In this document: positions 6,253-6,400 of the stretch, one piece after another
Numbering within the stretch: position 1 is the stretch's first letter
How the letters are laid out: the number at the start of each line of letters is the position of its first letter
The notes under the pieces: generated by a model
What the model was told of the DNA's origin: nothing
The model's input: the letters and a program-made list of their open reading frames with translations, nothing else
Databases searched by the model: none
Translations under genes and position numbers: made by a program
Assembly (NCBI GenBank): GCA_030601545.1
Contig: JAUVTM010000127.1
Coordinates: 1 to 6,400, forward strand
From: Syntrophobacterales bacterium
Lineage (GTDB): Bacteria > Desulfobacterota > Syntrophobacteria > BM002
Direction of reading: 5' to 3'
DNA length: 6,400 bases

Positions 6253-6400
6253 CAGAACATGAGCCTACCAGCGGTGGGCACAGAAACTGCGTCCCCGGAG
6301 TGCCGCGCCACTTTATGAAAAGACGGCTAGGCACGCTAAGACGTGCCACAGGAGGCGTTGCCGCTTCCGGATCCTGTCCGGAAGAAGAGCAACCCCGGTC
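6253..6400 (+). other. Hairpin-rich transcribed region: leader or small RNA candidate, cut by the edge
   Basis: Downstream of the promoter-like sequence the composition turns GC-rich and several stems can form. GGCAC (6277-6281) pairs with GTGCC (6300-6304). GGCACG (6330-6335) pairs perfectly with CGTGCC (6342-6347) around a six-base loop. GTTGC (6357-6361) pairs with GCAAC (6389-6393), enclosing a perfect 8-bp stem (6364-6371 with 6377-6384, loop TCCTG). I compared it by eye with 6S RNA, SRP RNA, RNase P RNA, tmRNA and common riboswitch cores and found no convincing match. No gene with a good ribosome site starts here. It could be a structured 5' leader, a small RNA gene or another dispersed repeat. 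Confidence 0.3.

Noticed and set aside
6259..6318. 19-codon leader peptide starting at 6259
   Set aside because: It lies only a few bases after the predicted transcription start and has no ribosome site.
6364..6393. SRP RNA domain IV, because GTCCGGAAGAAGAGCAACC resembles the SRP core GTCCGGAAGGAAGCAGCC
   Set aside because: The closing pairs of the GGAA tetraloop cannot form properly, and the segment instead makes a different perfect 8-bp stem.
6315..6400. Open frame from ATG at 6315 to the right edge (begins MKRRLGTLRRA)
   Set aside because: There is no ribosome site at a workable distance, the coding sense coincides with strong hairpins, and it is too short to judge before the edge.

Overview
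The window reads as a chromosomal housekeeping segment of a Gram-negative bacterium. My best guess is a Desulfobacterota (deltaproteobacterial) lineage. That rests on an MlaC-type periplasmic lipid carrier, the style of the HisS and PolA proteins, and intergenic spacers crowded with short-word repeats. No taxonomic marker is present, so the assignment is an inference.

Layout from left to right. Positions 1-90 hold a degenerate array of 7-base words around CCTGACA. A minus-strand mlaC-like gene (107-709) follows. Positions 744-1038 are a roughly 295-bp imperfect palindrome with 12-bp perfect terminal inverted repeats and three GC-rich mini-hairpins nested inside, resembling a miniature non-autonomous element. 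Positions 1041-1187 are a second heptamer array, which runs into the last codons of hisS (1177-2442, minus strand, GTG start). A 240-bp divergent intergenic region carries a good sigma70-type promoter for hisS and a weak candidate for the rightward genes. The rightward unit is a small unrecognised charged protein (2683-3180) followed after 3 bases by polA (3184-5877). Positions 5878-6168 are a long heptamer array that changes vocabulary several times while keeping 7-base spacing. The last 180 bases hold a strong promoter-like sequence (TTGACA, 17 bp, AATAAT) followed by a hairpin-rich stretch that I could not match to a known RNA family.

The genes act in separate core processes: outer-membrane phospholipid trafficking (MlaC), histidine tRNA charging (HisS), and DNA repair and Okazaki-fragment processing (PolA). 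Only the small protein and polA look like an operon. I see no complete new defence or mobile system. The points most worth pursuing are: (1) the heptamer arrays, which lie directly 3' of all three transcription units, share vocabulary and orientation relative to the gene, and replace recognisable terminators; (2) the palindromic composite element; (3) a Pol I whose proofreading domain is kept but has lost all four metal-binding carboxylates; (4) the uncharacterised protein apparently coupled to that Pol I; (5) the promoter plus structured region at the right edge.
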